Source of the DNA: a virus
IMG/VR virus record: IMGVR_UViG_3300021368_000007
Span: 1 to 64,000 of that record
Reading direction: 5' to 3' (one strand)
DNA: 64,000 nt
Each line of letters opens with the position of its first letter. Position 1 is the stretch's first letter. The position numbers and the translations under genes were made by a program. This document shows positions 1 to 6,270 of this stretch, piece after piece. The notes beneath the pieces are model-generated. The model ran no database searches. It saw nothing but the letters and a program-made list of their open reading frames with translations, and had not been told where the DNA came from.

Positions 1-30
1 AGAGCGATTGTGCAGGGATCTTTGAACATA

Positions 31-372
31 TCAGGCGAACACATAACCAGACTCAAAATCTTCGGTCTGATACACATTCTGACCGTTCACACATCCAACA
101 AACTTGCGAACATACCAGAGGAAATCTTTCTGAAACACACCCTCACCAGCAATGCAGAATTCATCGCAAAGTGCATTCAGGCGAGACTTTGTGGTGTTAG
201 ATTGCCAACCACCATCAAAGATTGTCATGGTGGTGTCATCAACCATGGCGATCTTATTGCCGTGGAGATACACAATAGACACACCGTCGTTGGTAACAAC
301 TTGGGTGTTTCCAGATGACCAGTTCTTGTCTGCCTTGATAGCGGCACACATTTGCTGTTCGATCTTACGCAT
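31..372 (-). CDS. Hypothetical protein (113 aa)
   Basis: I do not recognise this protein. It has no signal peptide or membrane segment. The core is beta-rich with alternating hydrophobic residues (VSIVYLHGNKIAMVDDTTMT), followed by a stretch with two cysteines. I chose the ATG at 372 (MRKIEQQM) rather than the in-frame codon at 453, because the extra residues look like translated non-coding sequence. It is the last gene read on the minus strand in this window. Confidence 0.6.
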   Translation of the reverse strand: MRKIEQQMCAAIKADKNWSSGNTQVVTNDGVSIVYLHGNKIAMVDDTTMTIFDGGWQSNTTKSRLNALCDEFCIAGEGVFQKDFLWYVRKFVGCVNGQNVYQTEDFESGYVFA

Positions 373-449
373 GAAATTGAATGAATTTGGTTGATGTGTA
401 TACAATACATGAGATGGGGCACAGATCAACAGATGCTGTGCCACTTGTC

Positions 450-635
450 TCACTGGTCAGCGAACATGCCGAAATGGGCATCGACCACGTAATCTATCAC
501 GTCATCCGTGGCAGACACGTTGAAACGATCGCAAAACCAATCGACGCACATCTCAGCGGGCAGCATGGAGTCAAACATGAAATCCTGAAGGTCCTGCAGG
601 GTCTGTGGAGAGGAGAGAAGCGTTTTTGTTTTCAT
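450..635 (-). CDS. Small hypothetical protein (61 aa)
   Basis: An acidic 61-residue protein, MKTKTLLSSPQTLQDL at the start, with an amphipathic helical look and no recognisable domain. The composition (many D, F and V) is that of a real small phage protein. A TATAAT-like box lies only 6 bp upstream of the ATG, so either the mRNA is leaderless or that box is not used. Function unknown. Confidence 0.4.
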   Translation of the reverse strand: MKTKTLLSSPQTLQDLQDFMFDSMLPAEMCVDWFCDRFNVSATDDVIDYVVDAHFGMFADQ

Positions 636-800
636 GCACCTATTATAAGCATGGGGTTTGGCGATCTGCTGCCTCTAGTGTGCCACCTTGCCAACTGGTT
701 GAGGCAGCCAAAACATTCTTGATAACGAAGCGCCAGAATTTGATCCCACTAGTATACTCAGAACCAGTGGGTAAGTAAGGCGTTGTGCTATGCATTGTTA

Positions 801-962
801 TCAACCCCCGAACATATCGTCGAACAATTGTTGTGCATCACGGGCACATTCTTCACGTTGTTCTTTCATGCGTTGCTCTTCAATTGCCATGCGTCGTTTT
901 GCTTCCCATGGTGTTAATTGCTTAAGCAAAAGTAACTCACCACGCAGTCCAGTTGTTAGCAT
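801..962 (-). CDS. Small hypothetical protein (53 aa)
   Basis: Found by reading the minus strand directly. It encodes MLTTGLRGELLLLKQL, then a charged helical region rich in R, E and Q, ending DDMFGG. The second half looks like a solvent-exposed helix or coiled coil. The ATG at 962 lies just after a terminator-like hairpin (965-1010) and lacks a clear ribosome-binding site, so translation might begin at the internal Met (MAIEEQRM). Function unknown. Confidence 0.45.
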   Translation of the reverse strand: MLTTGLRGELLLLKQLTPWEAKRRMAIEEQRMKEQREECARDAQQLFDDMFGG

Positions 963-964
963 TG

Positions 965-1010
965 AAAAAGAAAAATCCCGTCAACATGTATACAATACAC
1001 GCTAACGGGA
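965..1010 (-). terminator. Rho-independent terminator
   Basis: On the minus strand a TCCCGT...ACGGGA stem (976-981 with 1005-1010) encloses a second partly paired arm around TGTATTGTATACA and is followed by T5CT5 (965-975). It lies downstream of the gene ending at 1059, as expected for a transcription terminator. Confidence 0.65.
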
Positions 1011-1058
1011 CAAATGGTGGTGATAGTGTGCAGTTCAACTAGTGGCACACGTTGTTGG

Positions 1059-1217
1059 TCAATCGTCGAAATATTCGTTATCTTTAAATTTGTTCTGCTG
1101 CTTGTTACGTTTGCTGTAACGTTTAGCATTGGACACATTGTAACCGAAATCCTCATAATCATCCTCAATATACTTTGTTTGAGGTGATTCTTGATACTTT
1201 TTGCTTGATTTTGCCAT
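1059..1217 (-). CDS. Small charged hypothetical protein (52 aa)
   Basis: Read directly from the minus strand: starts MAKSSKKYQESPQTKYIED and ends with an acidic EYFDD tail. It is hydrophilic, with lysine, arginine, aspartate and tyrosine dominating, and has no membrane segment. It resembles the very short basic/acidic proteins common in cyanophage early regions, but I cannot assign a function. The stop is followed about 50 bp later by the hairpin terminator at 965-1010, which supports this being a transcribed gene. Confidence 0.55.
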   Translation of the reverse strand: MAKSSKKYQESPQTKYIEDDYEDFGYNVSNAKRYSKRNKQQNKFKDNEYFDD

Positions 1218-1259
1218 TTTATTGGTATTATTCAGTCAATTAGTGAAATATATGAGTAT

Positions 1260-1520
1260 TTAGGGAACAATTTTGTCAATTAGAGTCAATTCTTCCTGTT
1301 TAATACTATTATTCAGGAATTTACCAACTGATTCTTTACTATCAATGACTTTTTGTAAGTTATTATCGAAATTATCAACTTTTCGTTGATACTTATAGAT
1401 TGTATTGGATGATTTGAATTGTATTTCAATATATTCAGTTCTTAATACAATTCTATTAACCATTGAAGATTCTAAATCTCTATAATCTTTGAGAATTTGA
1501 GGAAATTGAGATTCTGTCAT
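1260..1520 (-). CDS. KTSC-domain-like protein (86 aa)
   Basis: The pattern of Ser-Ser near residue 18, a central beta-hairpin (YIEIQFKSSNTIYKYQRKV) and a later S-x-G-KFLNNSI segment matches the KTSC domain, a small beta-rich fold often found in phage and mobile-element proteins and sometimes suggested to bind nucleic acid. The first KTSC residue is not preserved. The gene is strikingly A/T-rich in codon use compared with its neighbours, which suggests recent acquisition. Role unknown. Confidence 0.55.
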   Translation of the reverse strand: MTESQFPQILKDYRDLESSMVNRIVLRTEYIEIQFKSSNTIYKYQRKVDNFDNNLQKVIDSKESVGKFLNNSIKQEELTLIDKIVP

Positions 1521-1539
1521 TTTAGATTAAAGTTTAAAT

Positions 1540-1612
1540 CTTAAATTTTGAAGTTTTTAAGATTTTGTGTTTTTTAAGTTTTTGAACTTTTTGACTTTTT
1601 GAGAATTCTTCA
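1540..1612. repeat. A/T-tract low-complexity repeat
   Basis: Between the genes at 1260-1520 and 1864-2097 there is a 343-bp stretch without a convincing gene. Its left part is built from degenerate repeats of AAGTTTTT/GAACTTTTT spaced about 10-13 bp, giving phased A/T tracts of the kind that cause bending or easy melting. A 61-codon reading frame crosses it, but it encodes only a biased K/S-rich tail. Confidence 0.6.
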
Positions 1613-1794
1613 AAAGTGCTGTTTTTGCCCCCTGAAGACCTCTTAATTATACCAGCGACCCCGTGACCCTCGGCGGGGGTTTGTGCCAGTTTCTCGGGTG
1701 TCATAGAGGGCATTGACAATCGATCGGAGGCGTGCTAAGACAACAAGACCTCCGCACATTATCACACATTACCTATGTTTTTTAAACCATTTAG

Positions 1795-1827
1795 TTTTCC
1801 ACAGGTTTTTCCACAATGTTTTCCACA
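1795..1827 (+). other. Three phased DnaA-box-like repeats (candidate origin/regulatory site)
   Basis: TTTTCCACA occurs three times as perfect direct repeats at 1795-1803, 1807-1815 and 1819-1827, exactly 12 bp apart. TTTTCCACA is the DnaA-box form described for Synechococcus oriC. With the A/T-tract region about 200 bp away, the layout resembles a small replication origin (boxes plus an unwinding element), or a host-DnaA-regulated site. The repeats are seen directly; the function is inferred. Confidence 0.55.
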
Positions 1828-1863
1828 ACCCCTATATTTTGTGTTAGAAAACCTTGACGTACA

Positions 1864-2097
1864 CTAGAGAGTGCCTTTGCGGACTATCCCCAGTATCTGT
1901 GGAGATACTACCAATTTCTTTTCTTTTAGTTCTACTACCTCTTGTCCTCTCTTGATCATCTTCATCATTGCTTCTTGTGCAGATTCGAGTTGGAAATACA
2001 CAGCATGTTGTAACGTTGGTTCAGTGTGTCCATACAATGTGTGCATGTATGATACCACGTAATAGTTTGGTTTAAATTTTGGTGATCTAAAAGTCAT
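1864..2097 (-). CDS. Hypothetical protein (77 aa)
   Basis: Starts MTFRSPKFKPNYYVVSYM and contains an ALESAQEAMMKM-like helix (residues about 37-50) and a basic middle. No domain recognised. Its start overlaps the end of the upstream gene (2087-2314) by 11 bp, so it is probably the last cistron of the small operon initiated from the promoter at 2768-2796. It is followed by the DnaA-box region. Confidence 0.6.
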   Translation of the reverse strand: MTFRSPKFKPNYYVVSYMHTLYGHTEPTLQHAVYFQLESAQEAMMKMIKRGQEVVELKEKKLVVSPQILGIVRKGTL

Positions 2098-2314
2098 CTA
2101 GAATTTCTTGAAGTTCATCCAGTTTAAAATACTGAATCTCTTCGTGGTCATCTTGATCACCTAGATGCATCCACTCAAAGAATTCATCAGCAATTGCCAT
2201 AGCATCCTCATGACGACCTTTCTTGAGTAGATACTTGAAGCGACGAAGACGATTCTTCATCACCATGTCAACCTGAAGGCAGATTGACTCTTGTTCTTTC
2301 TTAAGAGGGTTCAT
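2087..2314 (-). CDS. Hypothetical protein (75 aa)
   Basis: A helical protein with a basic N-terminal half (KNRLRRFKYLLKKGRHEDA) and a strongly acidic C-terminal half (DQDDHEEIQYFKLDELQEIL). The middle A-x-A-x-EFFEWM region looks like a helical hairpin. No known family recognised. Its start overlaps the upstream stop by 4 bp and its end overlaps the next gene by 11 bp, implying translational coupling. Confidence 0.6.
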   Translation of the reverse strand: MNPLKKEQESICLQVDMVMKNRLRRFKYLLKKGRHEDAMAIADEFFEWMHLGDQDDHEEIQYFKLDELQEILDDF

Positions 2315-2529
2315 TTGATTGTAAGAACGTTGGCGAGGTGATTGTAAGAGACGAACTCTTGTTCTGGGTGAAGGGCAAGTGCTAGTCCTTTAGCAAACTC
2401 ATTAGGGAATTTGTTAAAGTAGCGCCAATACTTATCATTATCAATCCCATTGGAGATTGGGCGTAGTGTGGTTTCAGAAAGTGGTTGGAATTGCACAAGA
2501 GTGGCAACGTGATCAGCAACGATGTTCAT
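2311..2529 (-). CDS. Hypothetical protein (72 aa)
   Basis: Starts MNIVADHVATLVQFQPLSE and continues with an aromatic-rich stretch (NDKYWRYFNKFPNEFAKGL). No recognised domain. It sits in a chain of genes (2744 to 1864) whose start and stop codons overlap as ATGA, so the set is probably co-transcribed from the promoter at 2768-2796. Function unknown. Confidence 0.6.
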   Translation of the reverse strand: MNIVADHVATLVQFQPLSETTLRPISNGIDNDKYWRYFNKFPNEFAKGLALALHPEQEFVSYNHLANVLTIK

Positions 2530-2744
2530 TTGACGTAGATGTTGTTAGCGTAGGTTTGCAGGAAGTCTACAGCAGACTTATACATTTTATACTCTTCAGG
2601 GAGCATATCGTCCCAGTCGAGTGTGTCACCTGCTGTCCAATCAATTGTCCCGTCATTCTCATCTACAAGATAAGAAACGGGTGCTCCGTTCTCAAGCATG
2701 ATTGCCTCACCATTGATGACGACATACATGAGATCAGTGTCCAT
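2526..2744 (-). CDS. Small acidic hypothetical protein (72 aa)
   Basis: First cistron after the promoter at 2768-2796, with a good ribosome-binding site (AGGAGC) about 6 bp before the ATG. The protein is very acidic (YLVDENDGTIDWTAGDTLDW), with an early beta-hairpin (MYVVINGEAIMLENG). Small acidic early proteins of phages often bind and inhibit host enzymes or mimic DNA, but nothing here is specific enough to say so. No family recognised. Confidence 0.65.
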   Translation of the reverse strand: MDTDLMYVVINGEAIMLENGAPVSYLVDENDGTIDWTAGDTLDWDDMLPEEYKMYKSAVDFLQTYANNIYVK

Positions 2745-2767
2745 TGTGCTCCTGTGTTGCTGTTGTT

Positions 2768-2796
2768 AGTATACTATGTAGAGAGGCGTTTGTCAA
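2768..2796 (-). promoter_or_regulatory. Sigma-70-type early promoter
   Basis: On the minus strand TTGACA (2791-2796) and TATACT (2768-2773) are separated by exactly 17 bp. The -35 box contains the TGA stop of the upstream gene (2793-2795), and the flanking GCGTT/AACGC (2786-2790 with 2795-2799) can form a 5-bp hairpin with the -35 in and next to the loop. It drives the gene starting at 2744. Confidence 0.8.
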
Positions 2797-3236
2797 CGCT
2801 TGTAGAGGTAACCGCCCGCCCAATCTGCATTCTCAAACAACCACTCGCGGTCATTGATCAGCAGAAGATTGAAACGAACGTGCTTAGCAGGTGCTTTGAA
2901 ACTTGCTGCTTTGTACACATCACCAGTCTTCATGTCAACAAATGCATGAACACTACGGGAAGCAGGACGATTGTGGTTAGGAATCACCATGATGATTTTG
3001 TGATACTTACGACCAGACTCGATCACAAACTTATACTCAGGTGCCTCACGTCCTGCAACAACACCATGATTACGTTGCTTGAAGTTCATCTCCAGTGCAT
3101 CACACAGCATGAGAGTATACTCACGGATGCGAAGTTGGATGTCGTTGCGAGCATCCTGGGTAGCAACGTAGTCTGCGAAGGACTGACCAGTGGGGTTGGG
3201 CATGGAAATCATCGTGTCGGTTGCGTTGTTGAACAT
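2793..3236 (-). CDS. Conserved cyanophage hypothetical protein (147 aa)
   Basis: Starts MFNNATDTMISMPNPTG and contains a beta-strand-rich second half with GRKYHKIIMV, SRSVHAFVDMKTGDVYKAAS and a terminal WAGGYLYKR. I recognise this general pattern from other T4-like cyanophages, where it is annotated only as hypothetical. I prefer the ATG at 3236 to the alternative start at 3269, which would overlap the upstream gene. Its TGA stop lies inside the -35 box of the next promoter. Confidence 0.7.
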   Translation of the reverse strand: MFNNATDTMISMPNPTGQSFADYVATQDARNDIQLRIREYTLMLCDALEMNFKQRNHGVVAGREAPEYKFVIESGRKYHKIIMVIPNHNRPASRSVHAFVDMKTGDVYKAASFKAPAKHVRFNLLLINDREWLFENADWAGGYLYKR

Positions 3237-3249
3237 AGTATAGGGCAGA

Positions 3250-3501
3250 TCAGGCGTTACGCACCTCACCCTTGACCACTACGTCAGCTGGCACACGAGA
3301 GATGGTGTAGCGACGGATCTGACCCTCAAACTGACGCCATGCCTCTACGGTCTCGTTCACGATGCGGTTGTGCTGGCGATCCATGCCCTTAGCAGTGGTA
3401 CACTTGCCGCACTTGCGGAAATACACGATGGGGTGCTGCGGAGCGTCTACGGTGTCGATCTCGATCTTGTAGTAGGAGTGCTTGACTGCGGTGACTGCCA
3501 T
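3250..3501 (-). CDS. Hypothetical protein with CxxC pair (83 aa)
   Basis: Starts MAVTAVKHSYYKIEIDTVD and has a single C-x-x-C pair (FRKCGKCTTAKG, residues about 31-34) that could bind metal or be redox-active, followed by a basic segment. A strong AT-rich hexamer (TATAGA) lies upstream but without a good -35. Fourteen bases separate it from the next gene. Function unknown. Confidence 0.6.
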   Translation of the reverse strand: MAVTAVKHSYYKIEIDTVDAPQHPIVYFRKCGKCTTAKGMDRQHNRIVNETVEAWRQFEGQIRRYTISRVPADVVVKGEVRNA

Positions 3502-3539
3502 GTGGTGTTCCCTTGACGACTTCTATAAGATAACCCAGA

Positions 3540-3845
3540 TCAGGGCCACATGGGGTGATTAGTGGGCGGTTTGGCAGGTGTCCACTTGATACCCAAGCGA
3601 TCCCACAACTCATCTACTGTAATTTCTAACTCTGCTGCAACTTCTTCATCCCATTCTGCATTATTCTTCTCACATTGTGCTATAAACTCTGGATCAGCAC
3701 ACATCAACTCTACCATGTCTTCAAATGACACTGCCTCTGGAATATCACTCATCAATTCTTTCTGCAATTGTTCAGTTTCCATCTTCATCTCTCGGTGAGT
3801 GTGTTCCCATGATCCTTCTTGTTCAGGTGAGAAAAATCCTTTCAT
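3540..3845 (-). CDS. Acidic hypothetical protein (101 aa)
   Basis: A very acidic, helical protein: MKGFFSPEQEGSWEHTHREM at the start, FEDMVELMCADPEFIAQCEK in the middle and a Pro-rich tail (KWTPAKPPTNHPMWP). The helical pattern and low basicity suggest a soluble protein that may act by binding another protein; no family recognised. The upstream gene stop (TAA) overlaps this start codon region (TAAATG). Confidence 0.6.
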   Translation of the reverse strand: MKGFFSPEQEGSWEHTHREMKMETEQLQKELMSDIPEAVSFEDMVELMCADPEFIAQCEKNNAEWDEEVAAELEITVDELWDRLGIKWTPAKPPTNHPMWP

Positions 3846-4013
3846 TTACCAGATCTCCGTGAATCGTTTGTGGGTTGCTTTGGTCATTCTACCATCATTA
3901 AGCATATTATCACACACTCTACAGAAGACTTGAAACTTCTCTTCTCTAGTGAGAGTGGCGGCACCCTCACAATCTTTCATAACCTTGATCAGGTATGCTT
4001 TGGAAGTGATCAT
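3846..4013 (-). CDS. Small basic hypothetical protein (55 aa)
   Basis: Starts MITSKAYLIKVMKDCEG and has two cysteines in FCRVCDNML, followed by a basic tail (MTKATHKRFTEIW). Longer in-frame starts exist but would translate unlikely serine/histidine-rich sequence, so the ATG at 4013 is preferred. No domain recognised. Confidence 0.5.
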   Translation of the reverse strand: MITSKAYLIKVMKDCEGAATLTREEKFQVFCRVCDNMLNDGRMTKATHKRFTEIW

Positions 4014-4056
4014 AGCAATGAGGTGATAATGACAACAACAGCGAGGAGATACAACA

Positions 4057-4326
4057 TCAGCAGTATACTGGTGAGTAATCCTTACCTTTGTACTCTTCGA
4101 GGTTGAAGTCACTGACGATAGCACCATTGGCGATGTAACCATTCACATCATACACCATGCCAATCTTGTCACGGGTGGAGAAAGAAGTCATTTCAGTCTC
4201 ACTACCTTTGTGCCAGATGACACGCTTAACGAAACGCTTACCAGTGCCGACAGGATAGAAGTCGATCTGTGTGGCGGAGGTGTGGAGTCGCATGTGGTCC
4301 GTTGCTTTGACCCTCTTAATATACAT
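4057..4326 (-). CDS. Hypothetical protein (89 aa)
   Basis: Starts MYIKRVKATDHMRLHTSATQ and is rich in beta-strand-forming residues (VKRVIWHKGSETEMTSFSTR, then GMVYDVNGYIANGAIVSDF). The start at 4326 avoids a hydrophobic extension that reads through the upstream palindrome. The upstream region holds GTCCACTATAGTGGCAC, an imperfect palindrome overlapping a possible -10 box. Function unknown. Confidence 0.5.
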   Translation of the reverse strand: MYIKRVKATDHMRLHTSATQIDFYPVGTGKRFVKRVIWHKGSETEMTSFSTRDKIGMVYDVNGYIANGAIVSDFNLEEYKGKDYSPVYC

Positions 4327-4378
4327 GCTTTCGGGTGCCTGTGCCACTATAGTGGACACTACAATCACTGGCACATGA

Positions 4379-4537
4379 TCACGTCAGTCTCACTCGATAA
4401 TCTTTTAGTTTCTGGATCAGTTCATTATGGTCTGTCACTCCTGCATCAATCATTTCTCTTGATCGTGCTACATCATATGATGACATTGTATTCAATGCTC
4501 TGAGGATATGATCGATTTCTTGCAGTGTAAATGTCAT
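4379..4537 (-). CDS. Small helical hypothetical protein (52 aa)
   Basis: Read directly from the sequence: MTFTLQEIDHILRALNTMSS, then a second helix with DHNELIQKLKDYRVRL. It looks like a two-helix bundle. Its ATG overlaps the TGA of the upstream gene (4534-4677) as ATGA, so it is translationally coupled. It is the last of five consecutive tiny genes. Function unknown. Confidence 0.6.
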   Translation of the reverse strand: MTFTLQEIDHILRALNTMSSYDVARSREMIDAGVTDHNELIQKLKDYRVRLT

Positions 4538-4677
4538 TTACTTGGATATGCTAGTGGATAGAGTTGATCTAAAATATCAGTCAGTTCGTTATATCTGTCT
4601 TCATCAAACATTGCAAGAAGTCCTTTCTGTTCTCTCCTCACAATGGTGAACACTTCTTGCCATTGTCTTGTAGTCAT
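4534..4677 (-). CDS. Small hypothetical protein (47 aa)
   Basis: Encodes MTTRQWQEVFTIVRREQKGL followed by a second helix (DRYNELTDILDQLYPLAYPS). Composition and helix periodicity are those of a genuine small protein. It overlaps both neighbours by the tetranucleotide ATGA (4534-4537 and 4674-4677). No family recognised. Confidence 0.6.
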   Translation of the reverse strand: MTTRQWQEVFTIVRREQKGLLAMFDEDRYNELTDILDQLYPLAYPSK

Positions 4678-4802
4678 GTGTGTAGTGACTTCCATACTGC
4701 TTCAATATGCATGTTCCCATGTATGTATCCTGCTGCAATTGTTGCTAATGTAGCGAGCAGCAGGACACCCAACCCGATTAGATTAGGGATTGGTGGTTTC
4801 AT
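4674..4802 (-). CDS. Single-pass membrane micro-protein (42 aa)
   Basis: Encodes MKPPIPNLIGLGVLLLATLA continuing TIAAGYIHG, a hydrophobic stretch of about 19 residues after a short Pro-rich N-terminus, then a polar tail. This is a clear single transmembrane helix in a 42-residue protein. It is coupled to both neighbours by ATGA overlaps. Small phage membrane proteins may act on host envelope or photosynthetic membranes, but the target here is unknown. Confidence 0.6.
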   Translation of the reverse strand: MKPPIPNLIGLGVLLLATLATIAAGYIHGNMHIEAVWKSLHT

Positions 4803-4996
4803 TTCCAACGTAGTGTTTTGAGATAATCAAGCACGTTAGTTCTCACATCCATCAACTCATGATAACATTTTTGATTGTGAGCACATGCTCTAAGATCAGG
4901 ATCTGGTTCAATGACAGATTCAATGAAGATGTCAAGTCCACGATTCCACTTATCTTTCTTAGACTCACCATCTGGGATTGAGTTCTGATCTTTCAT
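4799..4996 (-). CDS. Hypothetical protein (65 aa)
   Basis: Starts MKDQNSIPDGESKKDKWNRG and continues with a helical region containing two Cys (CAHNQKC). The 4-bp ATGA overlap with the downstream gene shows translational coupling. No recognised domain. Confidence 0.6.
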   Translation of the reverse strand: MKDQNSIPDGESKKDKWNRGLDIFIESVIEPDPDLRACAHNQKCYHELMDVRTNVLDYLKTLRWK

Positions 4997-5000
4997 CGAG

Positions 5001-5150
5001 TCATCCTTTGCTTGGTTTCGTTCCTAATTTATCACGATCTGCCACCATTTTCGAGCTTTCGTGCAATTTCTTAATAGCTTCTACAGATTCAGGTGTCTCA
5101 TCCCACTCAAATGTGTCTCCAGACTTGGTTACAAATTGTCTCTTGCTCAT
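5001..5150 (-). CDS. Small hypothetical protein (49 aa)
   Basis: Encodes MSKRQFVTKSGDTFEWDETP, then a helix ESVEAIKKLHESSKMVADRD and a basic tail. The N-terminal beta-hairpin plus helix is plausible for a compact fold. It overlaps the upstream gene by ATGA (5147-5150). Function unknown. Confidence 0.6.
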   Translation of the reverse strand: MSKRQFVTKSGDTFEWDETPESVEAIKKLHESSKMVADRDKLGTKPSKG

Positions 5151-5305
5151 ACTGCTGCCTCTTGTAGTTTATATTGTAGTTTGGTTAGTTGATAGCGCAA
5201 GATATACTTCTCTGCGTGATCATAACATTGAAACCAGCACGTTTTCTTCTCTTTACGATCTTCTAATCGCCATGGGAACATATTAACGTGTGGAAATAGT
5301 TTCAT
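5147..5305 (-). CDS. Small conserved cyanophage protein (52 aa)
   Basis: Starts MKLFPHVNMFPWRLEDRKEK, followed by KTCWFQCYDHAEKYILRYQL. The pattern PWRLED...FxCxDHAxKYxxRY recalls small proteins I associate with other T4-like marine phages, always of unknown function. A longer frame extends upstream to 5566 but only translates the AbrB-like gene out of frame as Ser/Lys repeats, so I take the ATG at 5305. Confidence 0.6.
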   Translation of the reverse strand: MKLFPHVNMFPWRLEDRKEKKTCWFQCYDHAEKYILRYQLTKLQYKLQEAAV

Positions 5306-5324
5306 GTCACGCGAACGTGTATAC

Positions 5325-5603
5325 TTAATGGAATCCGAATTCTTTGCCTTCGCTTTCGCTTTCGTACCAGAAGTCGTACCAGTCTTTTTCGTTTGCTTCT
5401 GCGATGTTAGTTTCTCTAGATTCTTCTCTAGATTCTGTTGTGTCTTTGACTTTCGTGAGGATGATTTGGTTGCTTTTGATTGACCACGCGAGTTCGTCGC
5501 CTTCTTTCCAGTCGAGGTTTTGGAGGATGTAGGGCGGGATTTCGATGAAGAGGTCTTGCGTGTCATTGTATTGCTGTACTTTGGTGGTAAAACTAGTCAA
5601 CAT
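5325..5603 (-). CDS. AbrB/SpoVT-like swapped-hairpin protein (92 aa)
   Basis: Residues about 8-52 (KVQQYNDTQDLFIEIPPYIL, NLDWKEGDELAWSI, QIILTKV) follow the SpoVT/AbrB swapped-hairpin pattern: a strand, a short helix, the W-K-x-G-D-E-L turn and a closing strand. Such domains bind DNA as dimers, usually as transition-state or antitoxin-type regulators. The C-terminal half is acidic and low-complexity (EANEKDWYDFWYESESEGKE). It overlaps the upstream metallopeptidase stop by 11 bp. Likely a transcription factor; target unknown. Confidence 0.6.
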   Translation of the reverse strand: MLTSFTTKVQQYNDTQDLFIEIPPYILQNLDWKEGDELAWSIKSNQIILTKVKDTTESREESRETNIAEANEKDWYDFWYESESEGKEFGFH

Positions 5604-6270
5604 ATCCCTCCTCTTTCAACCACTTAAGGGTCAAGGGTGTGGGTTCATAATCTGTCCACATAGTTCCTCTAGCACAAGAACTAAGTGCTTTCATAGTCAT
5701 TCCCTCGGTATATCCTGCCCAGGTCGCTTCTGCTTCCCAAGGAACTGCCTCAGCAGGGTAAGTACGCTCTGCACTCACACGCCACAGCATGGGAACATTC
5801 TCCTCTGGCATAATAATGGCAATAAGAGAGTTTTTGATACTTCCTGCCATACAATCTTGTGCAGCGTGCCATCCTTCGTGTCTCATCACACTCATCAATG
5901 TAGATGGGCGATCCATATATTTCTTGTTAAGAAAGAAATTGTTCCCAACTGTGTGATACACACCACGATGTTGTGGTGGGAAGTAACGCTCATCAGCAAG
6001 AAATACTTTTACACCAACAGCATTCAATGAGGAGAGCATGTTATTGAACTCTAACGCGACACCAGTGTATCGTTCAGGGTTCTCATACTGCGAAGATACG
6101 TCAAGGAGGGAGAACACTTCTGCCACATCTTTACGGCATTCACGCAATAACATACACCCCATTGCATCCATGGAGTAGAAACCTTTGGTGATTTTGTCTT
6201 CATTTGCGAGTGCAACATGTGCTGTGCCCAGTGATAGTGCGGTGAGAGCACCAAGAATAATGTTTTTCAT
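5593..6270 (-). CDS. Exported HEGWH-motif metallopeptidase-like protein (225 aa)
   Basis: Residues 1-22 form a typical signal peptide (MKNIILGALTALSLGTAHVA, cleavage after ALA). The mature part has VMRHEGWHAAQDC, a HExxH-type zinc-peptidase motif with W in the fourth position, and a later WEAEATWAGYTEG segment whose Glu could be the third zinc ligand. Two further Cys pairs suggest disulfides in an oxidising compartment. Such a protein would act in the periplasm or at release. It is in the early operon, not beside lysis genes, which is unexpected. Family membership is inferred from the motif. Confidence 0.6.
   Translation of the reverse strand: MKNIILGALTALSLGTAHVALANEDKITKGFYSMDAMGCMLLRECRKDVAEVFSLLDVSSQYENPERYTGVALEFNNMLSSLNAVGVKVFLADERYFPPQHRGVYHTVGNNFFLNKKYMDRPSTLMSVMRHEGWHAAQDCMAGSIKNSLIAIIMPEENVPMLWRVSAERTYPAEAVPWEAEATWAGYTEGMTMKALSSCARGTMWTDYEPTPLTLKWLKEEGYVD

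Noticed and set aside
669-707. CTGCCTC/GAGGCAG hairpin
   Set aside because: 7-bp stem with a long loop and no T-run; not convincing as a terminator and no gene clearly ends there.
397-999. TGTATACAATACA 13-mer at 397-409 and 987-999
   Set aside because: Ten-base versions also occur inside coding sequence (7831, 17586); the second copy is explained by the terminator hairpin.
1534-1719. 61-codon minus-strand frame (MSMPSMTPEK...)
   Set aside because: It spans the phased A/T-tract region; its tail is a translation of low-complexity repeats and there is no ribosome-binding site.
1713-1741. TTGACA, 17 bp, TAAGAC on the plus strand pointing at the DnaA boxes
   Set aside because: The -10 is poor and no plus-strand gene follows; noted only because it might drive an RNA primer.
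1795-1827. Possible CRISPR-like short repeats
   Set aside because: Repeats are 9 bp with 3-bp spacers, far too short for CRISPR; interpreted as DnaA-box-like sites. No CRISPR array seen in the window.
2457-3275. 272-codon plus-strand frame
   Set aside because: Antisense to four well-supported minus-strand genes, with a His/Cys-rich translation typical of shadow frames.
5306-5566. N-terminal extension of the 52-residue gene at 5147
   Set aside because: Serine/lysine repeat sequence is the AbrB-like gene read out of frame.
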